Below, piece after piece: positions 43,907 through 52,558 of a stretch of 64,000 bases of DNA; position 1 is the first letter of the stretch, and each line of letters opens with the position of its first letter. The notes under the pieces are model-generated. The model did not search any database, had not been told where the DNA came from, and saw only the letters and a list, made by a program, of their open reading frames with translations. The position numbers were made by a program, and so were the translations under genes. The DNA is from Sulfidibacter corallicola (GTDB lineage Bacteria > Acidobacteriota > Holophagae > Acanthopleuribacterales > Acanthopleuribacteraceae): assembly GCF_017498545.1 (NCBI RefSeq), contig NZ_CP071793.1, positions 8,860,256 through 8,924,255 of the forward strand. Reading direction: 5' to 3'.

Positions 43907-45488
43907 ATTTTCCGGGATTCATCATCCCGTTCGGATCGAAGAAGCGGCAGTTCGCCTTCAGCGCTTCGATGCCGAGCGGGGTTTTTTCGTGAACCAGGTA
44001 GGGACGGTGATCCTCGCCGACGCCGTGTTGATGGCTGATGGTGCCGCCGTGTTTGACGATGGCCTCCGAGGCCGTGCTCTTGAGTTTGTGCCACCGGCGC
44101 AGGGTTTCTTCACCGGTAGGCGCCAGGCGGAAGAGGTAGGTGGTGTAGATACTGCTGCCGGTGCTGTAGAAATGACTGAGGTGGGTGAACACGTGGGTGC
44201 GTTCCCCCTCGGGTTCGAGGGCCGTGCGCAACGCATGTTCGATGTCGTGCATCGCTTGGCCGACGCGGCTCCAACTGACGCAGGTCTCCAGGGTGTCGAC
44301 CCCGAACCCCATGGTCCACAGCCCGTTGCGCACGTACGGCGTGCGGAACCGGTTCTTGCGCCAGGCATTGCCGAGCATGCGGTACATGTGGACGCCGCGG
44401 TAGCTCTTACAAATGCTCAGGGCCTTGCGCCGGCTGAGTTTGACCAATTCGCGCGAGCCGGTGAAGCCGAGGATCAGCATGCAACCCTCCTCGCCGACGC
44501 CGCGAAGCTCCAAGTATTGTTGAAGTCCCTTGATCAGGCGTTCCTTGCCGGCGAGCGCGAGGTTGGTGCGGGTCTCCAGCGCATTGCTCAGGCGCATCAT
44601 CGAGAGCGGGAACCCTTCCTGGGAAATGGCGCGGACGGCCTGTTCACCGTGCGCCCAATCGGGGAAAAACACCGCGTGGAAACGCTCCGAATCAGGCAGG
44701 GCCCGTACCCGAACGGTGGCCTCGCTCAAGATCCCCATTCGCCCTTCCGAACCCAGGACCATCTGGCGCAGGTCGGGACCGGCCGCCGAAGCGGGCAGCG
44801 GTGGTGTGACCAGGTCGCCGGCGGGCGTGTGCAGGGTTCCACCGGCGAACATGTCCTCGATGCGTCCGAACCCCAGCGATTGCTGGCCGGACGAGCGGGC
44901 CGCCACCCAACCGCCGAGCGTCGAATATTCGAAGGACTGGGGATAATGCCCCAGGGTAAAACCACGGGCGCGCAGGGCGGCTTCCAGGTCGGGACCGGTG
45001 ACGCCCGCGCCGAAACTGGCCAGGCGATTGGTCTCGTCGAAGTGGGTCAGGGTGTTCAGCCGCGTGGTGGCGATCGTGAGCACCGGCGCTTCGCCCGCGG
45101 GCGTGGTCAAATGGCCAACCACGCTGGTGCCGCCGCCGTAGGGAATCACCCGCGCGCCGACCTCGTCGGCATAGCGAAGCAGGCTGCGCACCTCGTCGGC
45201 GGTGGTGGGAAGCGCGACGCCGTCGGGAAAGCGCGCCAGGGAACCGCTGCGCACGTGAACCCAATCGGGAAAACTTTGACCCGCCGCATGGCGCAGGCGT
45301 ACTTCGGGGTCGCGGTCGACCAGGGGATGTGCCGGCAATCGCGAAGTGGGCACCCTGGCGATCGTGGCCTCCAGGGAAACGTCCTGTTGCGGTTCGCCCT
45401 CCCCGACCAGCTCGGCCAACAGGGCCTTTGCCGTGGGCGCCAGGTGCATGTCCACCGATTCGTCGCCCCATCCATTCCATCTTTTCAT
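43899..45488 (-). CDS. FAD-binding oxidase, alkyl-DHAP-synthase (AGPS)-like
   Basis: This 529-residue flavoprotein has a PCMH/VAO-type FAD-binding domain: VALPTTADEVRSLLRYADE, then the AGPS-like IPYGGGTSVVGHLTTP (about residues 120-135), YPQSFEYSTLGGWVAARSSG (about 195) and LGSEGRMGILSEATVR (about 240). The C-terminal AGPS cap has FTHLSHFYSTGSSIYTTYLF, GGTISHQHGVGEDH (conserved HHGVG-like site) and ends FFDPNGMMNPGKL. AGPS swaps the acyl chain of acyl-DHAP for a fatty alcohol, the committed step of ether lipid synthesis. Start ATG 45488 has GGAGGAGAG seven bases upstream; the frame is open far beyond it into the regulator gene and that extension is rejected. D-lactate or glycolate oxidase activity is the main alternative. 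Confidence 0.9.
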   Translation of the reverse strand: MKRWNGWGDESVDMHLAPTAKALLAELVGEGEPQQDVSLEATIARVPTSRLPAHPLVDRDPEVRLRHAAGQSFPDWVHVRSGSLARFPDGVALPTTADEVRSLLRYADEVGARVIPYGGGTSVVGHLTTPAGEAPVLTIATTRLNTLTHFDETNRLASFGAGVTGPDLEAALRARGFTLGHYPQSFEYSTLGGWVAARSSGQQSLGFGRIEDMFAGGTLHTPAGDLVTPPLPASAAGPDLRQMVLGSEGRMGILSEATVRVRALPDSERFHAVFFPDWAHGEQAVRAISQEGFPLSMMRLSNALETRTNLALAGKERLIKGLQQYLELRGVGEEGCMLILGFTGSRELVKLSRRKALSICKSYRGVHMYRMLGNAWRKNRFRTPYVRNGLWTMGFGVDTLETCVSWSRVGQAMHDIEHALRTALEPEGERTHVFTHLSHFYSTGSSIYTTYLFRLAPTGEETLRRWHKLKSTASEAIVKHGGTISHQHGVGEDHRPYLVHEKTPLGIEALKANCRFFDPNGMMNPGKLV

Positions 45489-45595
45489 CGTCTCTCCTCC
45501 CCCAACTTGCCGCTCCGCACCTGCACGGCTATGGAGCGGCCTATCTTTCCAGGCCCATGTGTGTTTCGTGTCGAACCAAGGACGGAACGATCGAT

Positions 45596-46399
45596 TCAGC
45601 GCGAGTCGATCTCGATCGCCGGTTCGGCGATCACCGGTTCCGGAGGCATCGCTTCCGGAGCGGCGCCCGTTCCCTGTTCGGATGTCTTGGTTGTCTGTGC
45701 GTTGAGATTCGCCTGCAATTCGGCCCAGTAGACAATGCTCTGGCGCATGACGTTCTTGGTCAGGGATTCCGCGGCATCGCTCTGGCGTTGGCGCGCGAGC
45801 TGCCCCAGCGTGCGATAGAACCGATCCGACGCCCGCCGCGCGGCAGGCAACGAAAAGTAGGCGATGCCGATGTCCAGGTAGAGTTCGCGGAAACCGTTGA
45901 GAATCAGTGGGTAAACCGGGTTGGCGCTGGTCACGGCCAAATCGTGGTGGATGTCCCAGTCGAACCGGCAATAGGCTTCCGCCTCGTCCGGTAGCTCTTC
46001 GTGTCTGGCGGTCTGGATCACGACGCGATCGGGATCGTGAATGATGGCCGCGCAGGTGTAGGCCGGCGCCAGAACCTGGCGAACCTCGAGCAGTTTGGCG
46101 ATGAACAGGGGATCGACGGCGCGGCCGGTGGACACCATGGCGCTGAGCACGTTGAGGCCGCCCTCGATCCAAAAATCGTTGACCACCGTGGGCTTGCCCT
46201 GGCGAATGGTGATCCAACCGTCGCGGTCCAGCTTTTTGAGTGTTTCGCGCAGGGTCGGGCGGGTGATGCCGAGCTTCGCGGCCAGTTGGCGCTCGCCCGG
46301 GAGCGCGGTGCCGGCGGGCAGCTCGTCGTCGAGAAAGGCGCGAATGAGCACCTGTTCGGCGTGGACGGCGGGCTTTTGCAGGGGTGGTAACGCGTTCAA
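45596..46399 (-). CDS. FadR-type GntR-family transcriptional regulator
   Basis: This 267-residue regulator has an N-terminal winged helix (about 10-75: GTALPGERQLAAKLGITRPT, LRETLKKLDRDGWITIRQGK) and a helical FadR-like effector domain (about 85-235: LLEVRQVLAPAYTCAAII, FDWDIHHDLAVTSANPVYPL). It most resembles enterobacterial FadR, which senses long-chain acyl-CoA and controls fatty acid genes. Start is TTG 46399 with GGAGG six bases upstream. Twenty-one bases upstream of the start is the palindrome TGGTCAGACCA, a good match to FadR-type operators, so autoregulation and lipid control of the downstream AGPS-like/glpD/kinase genes is the natural reading. Confidence 0.93.
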   Translation of the reverse strand: MNALPPLQKPAVHAEQVLIRAFLDDELPAGTALPGERQLAAKLGITRPTLRETLKKLDRDGWITIRQGKPTVVNDFWIEGGLNVLSAMVSTGRAVDPLFIAKLLEVRQVLAPAYTCAAIIHDPDRVVIQTARHEELPDEAEAYCRFDWDIHHDLAVTSANPVYPLILNGFRELYLDIGIAYFSLPAARRASDRFYRTLGQLARQRQSDAAESLTKNVMRQSIVYWAELQANLNAQTTKTSEQGTGAAPEAMPPEPVIAEPAIEIDSR

Positions 46400-46410
46400 G
46401 GAACACCTCC

Positions 46411-46434
46411 AACTGGTAAGTGGTCAGACCAGTT
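46411..46434 (-). promoter_or_regulatory. FadR-type operator in front of the regulator gene
   Basis: TGGTCAGACCA at 46421-46431 is a perfect palindrome around A; the outer arms AACTGGT (46411) and ACCAGTT (46428) also pair. Enterobacterial FadR sites have the form AACTGGTCnGACcnGTT, so the match is close. Confidence 0.65.
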
Positions 46435-46828
46435 GATTTTCACTATAAAAAAGGGGCGACCTCGGTGTCAAGCACCGGTTGTCGCAAATTTCCAGCACAG
46501 GAAAACCGGCGAGTTTCTCTTAGTGCCCTATTCGAAAAAATCCGTCGAATTTTCGCGCGCCTTGTCCTGGATCGAGCCGCACGTCTTCTTCAAGTATCCA
46601 GGATTCGCGGGCCTCTTCCCTCTCCTCTGACCTATTTTCCGCACGATTGGGGACCGCGATCACGTGAGGGGTGACAGGGAATCCCGTACCCCTGCGGTTC
46701 GGCTGCGAGGAAATGGTGCGAAAGAGGTTGCGTTGCCTCTTCGTTTTTTGAAAAATCAAGGTATTGATTTTTGTCCACGATACTTTTGAAAAAAATCGAG
46801 ACACGGGGCGCACCGAGGAGCCGCATCT
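46435..46828. other. Divergent region between FadR-type regulator and GAF kinase
   Basis: A perfect inverted repeat AAAAATCA-AGGTAT-TGATTTTT lies at 46751-46772, 57 bp upstream of the kinase start, and could be an operator. TATAAAAAA at about 46445 may belong to the regulator promoter. No gene was seen. Confidence 0.45.
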
Positions 46829-48463
46829 TTGAAACAGCCCGAAATCCCGCCCAACGAGACCAAGCGCCTGGACGCCCTGGCCGAGTACGATCTATTTGAC
46901 GACCCTCGTGGTGAGGTTTTCGACGACCTGACCTGGTTGGCCTCGGAAATCCTCGAGGTGCCTATCTGCCTGATCAGCCTGGTCGACCGCGATCGCCAGC
47001 GTCTGTTGACCCGCCAGGGCCTCGACGTCGCGGAAATCCCCAGGCACATCTCGTTCAGCGCCCACGCCATTCTGGGGGATGAGCCCTTGGTCGTCACCGA
47101 TGCCTCCGAGGACCCGCGCTTTTCGGGCAATCCCCTGGTCGTCGGTCAGACCGGCATCCGGTTCTACCTGGGCATCCCGCTCAGAACGCCCAAGGGGTAC
47201 AACATCGGCTCCCTGTGTTTGATGGATACGCGACCCCGGAAGGTCACCGAACGCGCCATCGCCAGGCTGCGCGTCGTCGCACGCGCTGTGATGGCCGAAT
47301 TGGCACATCGCCGGGAACGACGCAGGCTGAATCGGGAACTGGCGGCCTCGGCCCAGGAAAATCAACGAAAAGAAACCCTCTTGACCGATCTGTGCTGCGA
47401 GATCCGGGAACCCCTCGCGGTGGTCGAAGGCAGCACCAACATTTTGATGGAAGCCGAGGGGCTTTCGGACGTTCATCGCGAAGATCTGGGTTTGATCCAC
47501 CAGGCCACGAGCCAGGTGGCTCAGGTCATCGACAACATCTTGATCTACCAGAACGCCCACGACAGCAAGCTTCCCGGAAAGTACGAAGCCATCAATTTCC
47601 GGGCCCTGCTCGAGAGTGTCATCGAGTCCTACGACCTCCTGACCAAGCGCAAGGAAAACCAAATCACGCTGCACGTTCACGAGGATGTGCCCCACGTGTT
47701 TCTCACCGACCCCCTGATCGTGCGTCAAATCCTGTTCAACCTCGTGGACAACGCCTCGCGCCACACCCGTCACGGGACCATCGAGGTGGGGGCCCACGCC
47801 GATCCTCAGTCCCAGGCGCCGGTCATGCTGCGAATTTGGGTCAAGGATTCCGGCTCGGGCTTGAACGAAAGCCAGCTCCTCGCGTTGGAGCGGTTCATCC
47901 GAACCGGGGAAGACCAGGAAATGCGCAGCCGGGCCTATTCGGGCCTGGGGTTGTACCTGACCCACCAGCTCGTGAAGGAGTTGGGCGGGAATCTCAGGGT
48001 GACCAGCAAGCCGGAAGCGGGCATGACCACGACCTTGCTGATTCCCGTCACGCTGCCCGACGACCAGGTCGATGCGGGCGAGCCCCTCATGATGCTCTCG
48101 GCCTTGGTGGCCTGTACCGATCCGATCTCCCAAATCATGACGACCCGGTTCCTGCGCCAACTGGGTCACGAGGTCGCGACGGTGGATTCGGTCGAGGACC
48201 TTTGCCGCCACTGTCGGGAGCGACGCCGGGACCTGGTGATTTTCGACAGCTCGCTCGGTCACGAGAAGCTCTCGGCGATGGTCGAGGCCCTGGCTGGATT
48301 TCAGAGCGAGGAACGCAAGGTGGCCAAGGTGGGCATCGTCGCCAATGACAACCAGCATCGGATTTTTTCCAATCTCGGTATCGTCGAGATCCTGATGAAA
48401 CCCGTGACCAAGACCCGTCTTCAGCAGAGCCTGTGGACCCACGTCATGGACGAGGTCTCCTGA
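46829..48463 (+). CDS. GAF-domain histidine-kinase-like protein lacking the phospho-acceptor His, with C-terminal receiver-like domain
   Basis: This 544-residue protein has a GAF domain (about 20-155), a HisKA-like helix pair (about 165-250), an HATPase_c domain (about 285-410) and a receiver-like domain (about 420-540). The ATPase boxes look usable: ILFNLVDNASRHT, DSGSGLNE and SGLGLYLTHQLV. In HisKA, however, the expected SHEIRTPL reads CCEIREPL, so Cys190 replaces the phosphorylated His. The receiver keeps VIFDSSL with an acceptor Asp but lacks the usual N-terminal acidic pair. It may be a sensor pseudokinase or phosphatase. Start TTG 46829 is set by GAGGAG eight bases upstream. The stop overlaps the next gene (TGATG). 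Confidence 0.9.
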   Translation: MKQPEIPPNETKRLDALAEYDLFDDPRGEVFDDLTWLASEILEVPICLISLVDRDRQRLLTRQGLDVAEIPRHISFSAHAILGDEPLVVTDASEDPRFSGNPLVVGQTGIRFYLGIPLRTPKGYNIGSLCLMDTRPRKVTERAIARLRVVARAVMAELAHRRERRRLNRELAASAQENQRKETLLTDLCCEIREPLAVVEGSTNILMEAEGLSDVHREDLGLIHQATSQVAQVIDNILIYQNAHDSKLPGKYEAINFRALLESVIESYDLLTKRKENQITLHVHEDVPHVFLTDPLIVRQILFNLVDNASRHTRHGTIEVGAHADPQSQAPVMLRIWVKDSGSGLNESQLLALERFIRTGEDQEMRSRAYSGLGLYLTHQLVKELGGNLRVTSKPEAGMTTTLLIPVTLPDDQVDAGEPLMMLSALVACTDPISQIMTTRFLRQLGHEVATVDSVEDLCRHCRERRRDLVIFDSSLGHEKLSAMVEALAGFQSEERKVAKVGIVANDNQHRIFSNLGIVEILMKPVTKTRLQQSLWTHVMDEVS

Positions 48464-48870
48464 TGCAGCCAAGCCCGAGGCCGCGCGACGGCCGGGAGGG
48501 ACCGATGGGCAAGACAACTTACCGCGATGTCCCCGTCATGATGCATGCGATCGACAACGAAGGTGTGCTGATCGACGTGAATGACGAATGGTGCCGCGTC
48601 ATGGGCTACCGCCGCGATGAAGTGCTCGGCCGGAAATCGCTGGATTTCCTGACGGAGGAGAGCCGCAACCTGGCCATCAAGTCGGTGCTGCCGTTTTTCT
48701 TCGAGAAGGGCTATTGCAAGAACGTGCCTTATCAGTTCGTGACCAAGAGCGGCGCGATCATCGAGGTCGAATTGTCGGCGGATTCCGTGCGGAACGAGGA
48801 CGGCACGGTGCGCGAGTCGCGGGCGGTCTTGGTCAACCGCAGCGAGCGGGAGGCGGACGACTATTCGTAG
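48463..48870 (+). CDS. Stand-alone PAS-domain protein
   Basis: This 135-residue protein consists of an N-terminal tail and one PAS domain (about 25-125): VPVMMHAIDNEGVLIDVNDE, WCRVMGYRRDEVLGRKSLDF and AIIEVELSADSVRNEDGTV are typical PAS strands and helices. There is no output domain. Start ATG 48463 overlaps the preceding stop (TGATG) and has GAGG seven bases upstream; a second in-frame ATG at 48505 has an even stronger GGGAGGGA, so a 121-residue form is possible. Coupling to the GAF pseudokinase suggests that the PAS protein works in trans with it, as a ligand-, haem- or flavin-binding partner; the cofactor is unknown. Confidence 0.88.
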   Translation: MQPSPRPRDGREGPMGKTTYRDVPVMMHAIDNEGVLIDVNDEWCRVMGYRRDEVLGRKSLDFLTEESRNLAIKSVLPFFFEKGYCKNVPYQFVTKSGAIIEVELSADSVRNEDGTVRESRAVLVNRSEREADDYS

Positions 48871-49700
48871 GTCGGGCGTCGGTGCTCGGCCTTTGATGGT
48901 GTTGGGTTGGGGCGTTTTATTACCACGGAGTCGCCGCCCAGGCCGGGGGCCCGGGTTTCAGGTGGGTAACTAATCGAAGCGAATCGTTTGGGAGTTCCCG
49001 CATTTGTGAGGGGGGCGTCGTTGCAGTAAGTTGGCCCGCCGGGCCGACATTTTTCGACGAACTCCCCGCACATCCGCCTTTTTAGGTTTTTATCTTTATC
49101 TTCGAACTTTACAGAGTTTGTTACATAAGAGTCCACGGAGTTCGTGGAGGGAGCGTGCACGACCCAAGACGGCTCCTGCTTCCCAGGATTTACACATCAT
49201 TCGCTCGGGGATCGCCGGAACAAAAAACTTGTCCCAAGCCATCCCCAGCCTTTCATGTCCCCCTGCCAAAAAATTCCAATCTCGGTTACTTCCAAAAACA
49301 TCAATTACCAATTAGTTTTTTAAATACAAATACTTACCGCCTTTTCCGAGTCATTTTCCCATGCAATGGGCGATGGATCGCCTCCGCTGCTCCGCGAACT
49401 CCGCGAACCCGTGGTGAAAAAGCCCTGCATCAACCGGCAGGCAACCATCGACGATCAAGCCTCAACAACCGTGGTTTGTACACTACGTCCATACTCCACG
49501 AACGGAAAATGCACGCCCCGTTTAATTTTTAGAAATAAAAAACTTACGATATTCACCACCTCCGGAGCAAGCAAGGAGTCCCGCCCATTCCCCCTCCCTC
49601 CGCGAACTCCGCGATCTCAGTGGTGAAAATGATCCCTCGCCAATCACCATGTTGGATCGTGCCACTCAAACCTCTTTGATAAAACGGCTTAGGTATTTTT
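48871..49700. repeat. Gap with the 206-bp element and two nonamer arrays
   Basis: 48922-49127 is a copy of the 206-bp element that differs at two positions from 58393-58598. Nonamer arrays lie at 49380-49425 (CTCCGCGAA units) and 49598-49632. GAGTCCACGGAGTTCGTGGAG at 49129 is a related half-array. The rest (49160-49370, 49430-49590) is AT-richer and without supported genes. Confidence 0.75.
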
Positions 49701-49825
49701 GTCACTTAGTTTTACAAAAGATATCGCAGTTGTCTTCAGAACGACCTCTCGGGGCATGCTTTCCCGGCTTTTCGACGTAGAATCACACCCCCTATGTTGT
49801 GGTTTTTTGTGATCCTCTTCATTTT

Positions 49826-49975
49826 TTGATCAAATTCGCTGGCTTTTGGGTATAATCCGGTCACAACAATTTGTAATTCCACTAAACAAAAAGTGCTTTC
49901 GGGGACCTCAAAGCCGAAGAACGTGGCTCACCTCACAGATCGCTCGGCCAAGATAATGGAGGTTAGATAAAGAAA
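49826..49975 (+). promoter_or_regulatory. Promoter and possible structured leader of the chitinase gene
   Basis: TATAAT at 49851-49856 with TTGATC 19 bp upstream is a plausible promoter; it is followed by CCGGTCAC. The transcript would carry about 360 bases of leader. In it ACCTC (about 49908) can pair with GAGGT (about 49961), enclosing a nested GCCGA/TCGGC pair and the block CAAAGCC. This resembles a riboswitch-like fold, but no class was confirmed. Confidence 0.4.
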
Positions 49976-50221
49976 GTCGACCCTGTCCCGATTTCGCGAT
50001 CGACTCATTCCATTCGCTTCTGCTCTGTCGTTGATTCGTATGTCGTTTTTTTCATCATTTCAGGGATCGAAGCGAATTCGGGATTGGCCTGCCCAGGCCG
50101 GTGGTCAAAGGCTTTGGACCGAGGAAGGCCCCTCCGCGAGGATGGGTCCGTGAGGCTGGACGCTCCTCTTCCAGGTCCGCGAATGCAACGAACATGTGCC
50201 ATTTTTTTGAGGAGAGAACAT

Positions 50222-52558
50222 ATGGTTTTCCATGGAACGCGGGCGCCGCTAAGGCTCGCACTGTTGAGTTTGATCGGAATGGTGGCGACTGCCACGGTTG
50301 CGGCCCAGGACATTCAGTACCGGGTGGATTTCAGCCTGTCGTCCGATTGGGGCAGCGGCCACACGGGAAAATTGGAGATCACCAACACCGGCGCCGCAAC
50401 GATCCAGGGCTGGCGCCTTGATTTCGACTACGATTACGGCATCGACAGCATCTGGGATGGACGCCTCGAGGGTCGCGAGGGCAACCGCTATTCGGTGGCC
50501 GACATGGGTTGGAACGCGACCATCGCACCCGGCGGAAAAGTGAGCTTCGGCTGGAACGGCAGCCCCGGCAACGTGGAGGCGGTGCCCACCAATTTTCGAC
50601 TGAACGGCGCGGCACCCGGTGGCGGTGACGGCTCCGATGGCGGTGATGGCGGCGACGGAAGCGACGGTTCCGATGGCAGCGATGGTTCCGATGGTTCCGA
50701 TGGTGGTGACGGTTCCGACGGCAGTGATGGCTCCGACGGTGGCGACGGCTCCGATGGCGGTGACGGCTCCGGTTGCGCCGCGATCGACTTCAACGTGACC
50801 GGCGCCTGGTCCGGCGGCTTCGGCGCCGAGATCACGGTGGCGAACACCTCCGACGCCGAGATTCGCGACTGGAAACTTACGTTCGAGTTCGACGCCCAGA
50901 TCGGATCCCATTGGAACGGTCGCGTCACCCAGAGCGGCGGCTCCTACGAAGTGGAGCCCGCCTCCTGGAACGCGGTCATCCCCCCCGGCGGCAAGGCCAC
51001 GATCGGCTTCAACGGAACCTACAGCGGTTCCGAGGTGCCCCAGCCGCGAGGCTACCACCTGACCCATACCGGCGGCGATTGCGATGGCGGCGACGGCACG
51101 GATGGCGGCGACGGTGGTGATGGCTCCGACGGTGGTGATGGCTCCGACGGCGGTGACGGCTCCGATGGTTCCGACGGCGGTGACGGCTCCGACGGCGGCG
51201 ATGGCTCCGATGGTAGCGACGGCGGTGACGGCTCCGACGGCGGCGATGGTTCCGACGGTAGCGACGGCGGTGACGGCTCCGACGGCAGCGATGGCTCCGA
51301 TGGTAGCGACGGCTCCGATGGTAGCGACGGCTCCGATGGCGGCGATGGCGGCGACGGCTCCGACGGTGGCGACGGTGGCCACGGCAAACGGATCATCGCT
51401 TACTACACCTCCTGGGCGATCTACGGCCGCAACTTCCAGGTGGCCGACATTCCTGGCGATAAAATCACTCACATCAACTACGCCTTCGCCAACATCTCCA
51501 GTGCGGGCGAGATCATGATCGGCGACTCCTGGGCGGACGTCGAAAAGAGCTACCCCGGCGACACCTGGGACCAGCCGATTCGCGGCAACTTCAACCAACT
51601 GCTCAAGCTCAAGGAGCGCTACCCGCACCTCAAGACGCTGATCTCGGTGGGCGGCTGGACCTGGTCGGGTCGCTTTTCCGACGTGGCCCTGACCGATGCC
51701 TCGCGCGCCAAGTTCGCCGCCTCCTGCGTCGCGTTCGTGAAGAAGTACGGCTTTGACGGCGTGGACCTCGACTGGGAGTACCCGGTCGCCGGAGGCTTGC
51801 CGAGCAACGTGTACCGGCCCGAAGACAAGCAGAACTGCACCAAGCTCTTCGCCGAGCTGCGCCGTCAGTTGGACGAGTTGGGCGCCCAGGAGGGCAAACA
51901 CTACCTGCTGACCGCGGCGATCGGTGCCGGTTACGACAAGATCGCCAACCTGGAAGTGTCGGCCATCGACGCCCTGCTCGACTTCATCAACGTCATGACC
52001 TACGACTTCCACGGCGCCTGGGAAAACACCACCAACCACCACTCCCCGCTCTACGCCAATCCCAATGACCCGAACCCCAACGACCAGATGCGCCAGAAGT
52101 ACAACGTCAACGGCGCCATCACCGAGCTGCTCGAAGCCGGTGCCCAGGCCCGCAACCTGGTGGTCGGCGTACCCTTCTACGGACGCGCCTGGAAGGGGGT
52201 TCCCGCCACCGACGGCGGCCTCTTCAAGTCCAGCACGGGCGTGCCGCCCGGAACCTGGGACGACTGGGCCTCCGGCGCGACGGGTGTCAACGACTACTGG
52301 CAGATCGCCGAATTCGCCGGCAGCGGCAACTACACCCGCCATTGGGACGAGGCGGCCCAGGCACCCTACCTGTACAGCCCCTCGCAACACGACGGTCACT
52401 TCATCAGCTACGAGGATCGGGAATCCCTGAACATCAAGATCGACTACATCCGCAGCAAGGGCCTCGGCGGTGTGATGTTCTGGGAGATCTCGGGAGACGA
52501 CCGCTCCTTCGGCCCCGCCTCCCTGGTGCACACCATTCACGAGGGACTCAATCGCTGA
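50222..52558 (+). CDS. Secreted chitinase: CBM2 - linker - CBM2 - linker - GH18
   Basis: This 778-residue extracellular enzyme has a signal peptide with cleavage near VAAQDIQ (about 28). CBM2-like module 1 (about 29-132; TGKLEITNTGAATIQGW and WDGRLEG) is followed by a Gly-Asp-Ser linker of about 50 residues. CBM2-like module 2 (about 184-280; AEITVANTSDAEIRDWKLTF) is followed by a second linker of about 105 residues made of GDGSDG units. The GH18 domain (about 388-778) has the catalytic FDGVDLDWEYP with Glu519 as proton donor; YYTSWAIYGRNF and VMTYDFHGAWEN are further GH18 marks. It would bind and hydrolyse chitin. Start ATG 50222 has GAGGAGAG five bases upstream. Confidence 0.96.
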   Translation: MVFHGTRAPLRLALLSLIGMVATATVAAQDIQYRVDFSLSSDWGSGHTGKLEITNTGAATIQGWRLDFDYDYGIDSIWDGRLEGREGNRYSVADMGWNATIAPGGKVSFGWNGSPGNVEAVPTNFRLNGAAPGGGDGSDGGDGGDGSDGSDGSDGSDGSDGGDGSDGSDGSDGGDGSDGGDGSGCAAIDFNVTGAWSGGFGAEITVANTSDAEIRDWKLTFEFDAQIGSHWNGRVTQSGGSYEVEPASWNAVIPPGGKATIGFNGTYSGSEVPQPRGYHLTHTGGDCDGGDGTDGGDGGDGSDGGDGSDGGDGSDGSDGGDGSDGGDGSDGSDGGDGSDGGDGSDGSDGGDGSDGSDGSDGSDGSDGSDGSDGGDGGDGSDGGDGGHGKRIIAYYTSWAIYGRNFQVADIPGDKITHINYAFANISSAGEIMIGDSWADVEKSYPGDTWDQPIRGNFNQLLKLKERYPHLKTLISVGGWTWSGRFSDVALTDASRAKFAASCVAFVKKYGFDGVDLDWEYPVAGGLPSNVYRPEDKQNCTKLFAELRRQLDELGAQEGKHYLLTAAIGAGYDKIANLEVSAIDALLDFINVMTYDFHGAWENTTNHHSPLYANPNDPNPNDQMRQKYNVNGAITELLEAGAQARNLVVGVPFYGRAWKGVPATDGGLFKSSTGVPPGTWDDWASGATGVNDYWQIAEFAGSGNYTRHWDEAAQAPYLYSPSQHDGHFISYEDRESLNIKIDYIRSKGLGGVMFWEISGDDRSFGPASLVHTIHEGLNR
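50620..51385 (+). repeat. In-gene GGCGACGGCTCC-type repeats coding for the two chitinase linkers
   Basis: Two blocks (about 50620-50772 and 51070-51383) repeat codons for Gly-Asp-Gly-Ser-Asp-Gly with synonymous and Gly/Ser variation. Such DNA is prone to slippage, so linker length probably varies among strains. Confidence 0.85.

Noticed and set aside
43899..46412. 837-codon open frame spanning the flavoprotein and the regulator gene
   Set aside because: The part upstream of 45488 is the shadow of the FadR-type regulator in another frame; a strong ribosome site (GGAGGAGAG) and the family N-terminus support the start at 45488.
49863..49975. c-di-GMP-I (GEMM) riboswitch
   Set aside because: Only the CAAAGCC block and some pairing fit; the conserved GGGCAAACC half and the GNRA-capped helix were not found, so no class is assigned.
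50249..52540. 763-codon open frame antisense to the chitinase
   Set aside because: It is a consequence of the GC-rich repeated linker codons; no domain, and the sense frame is a clear chitinase.
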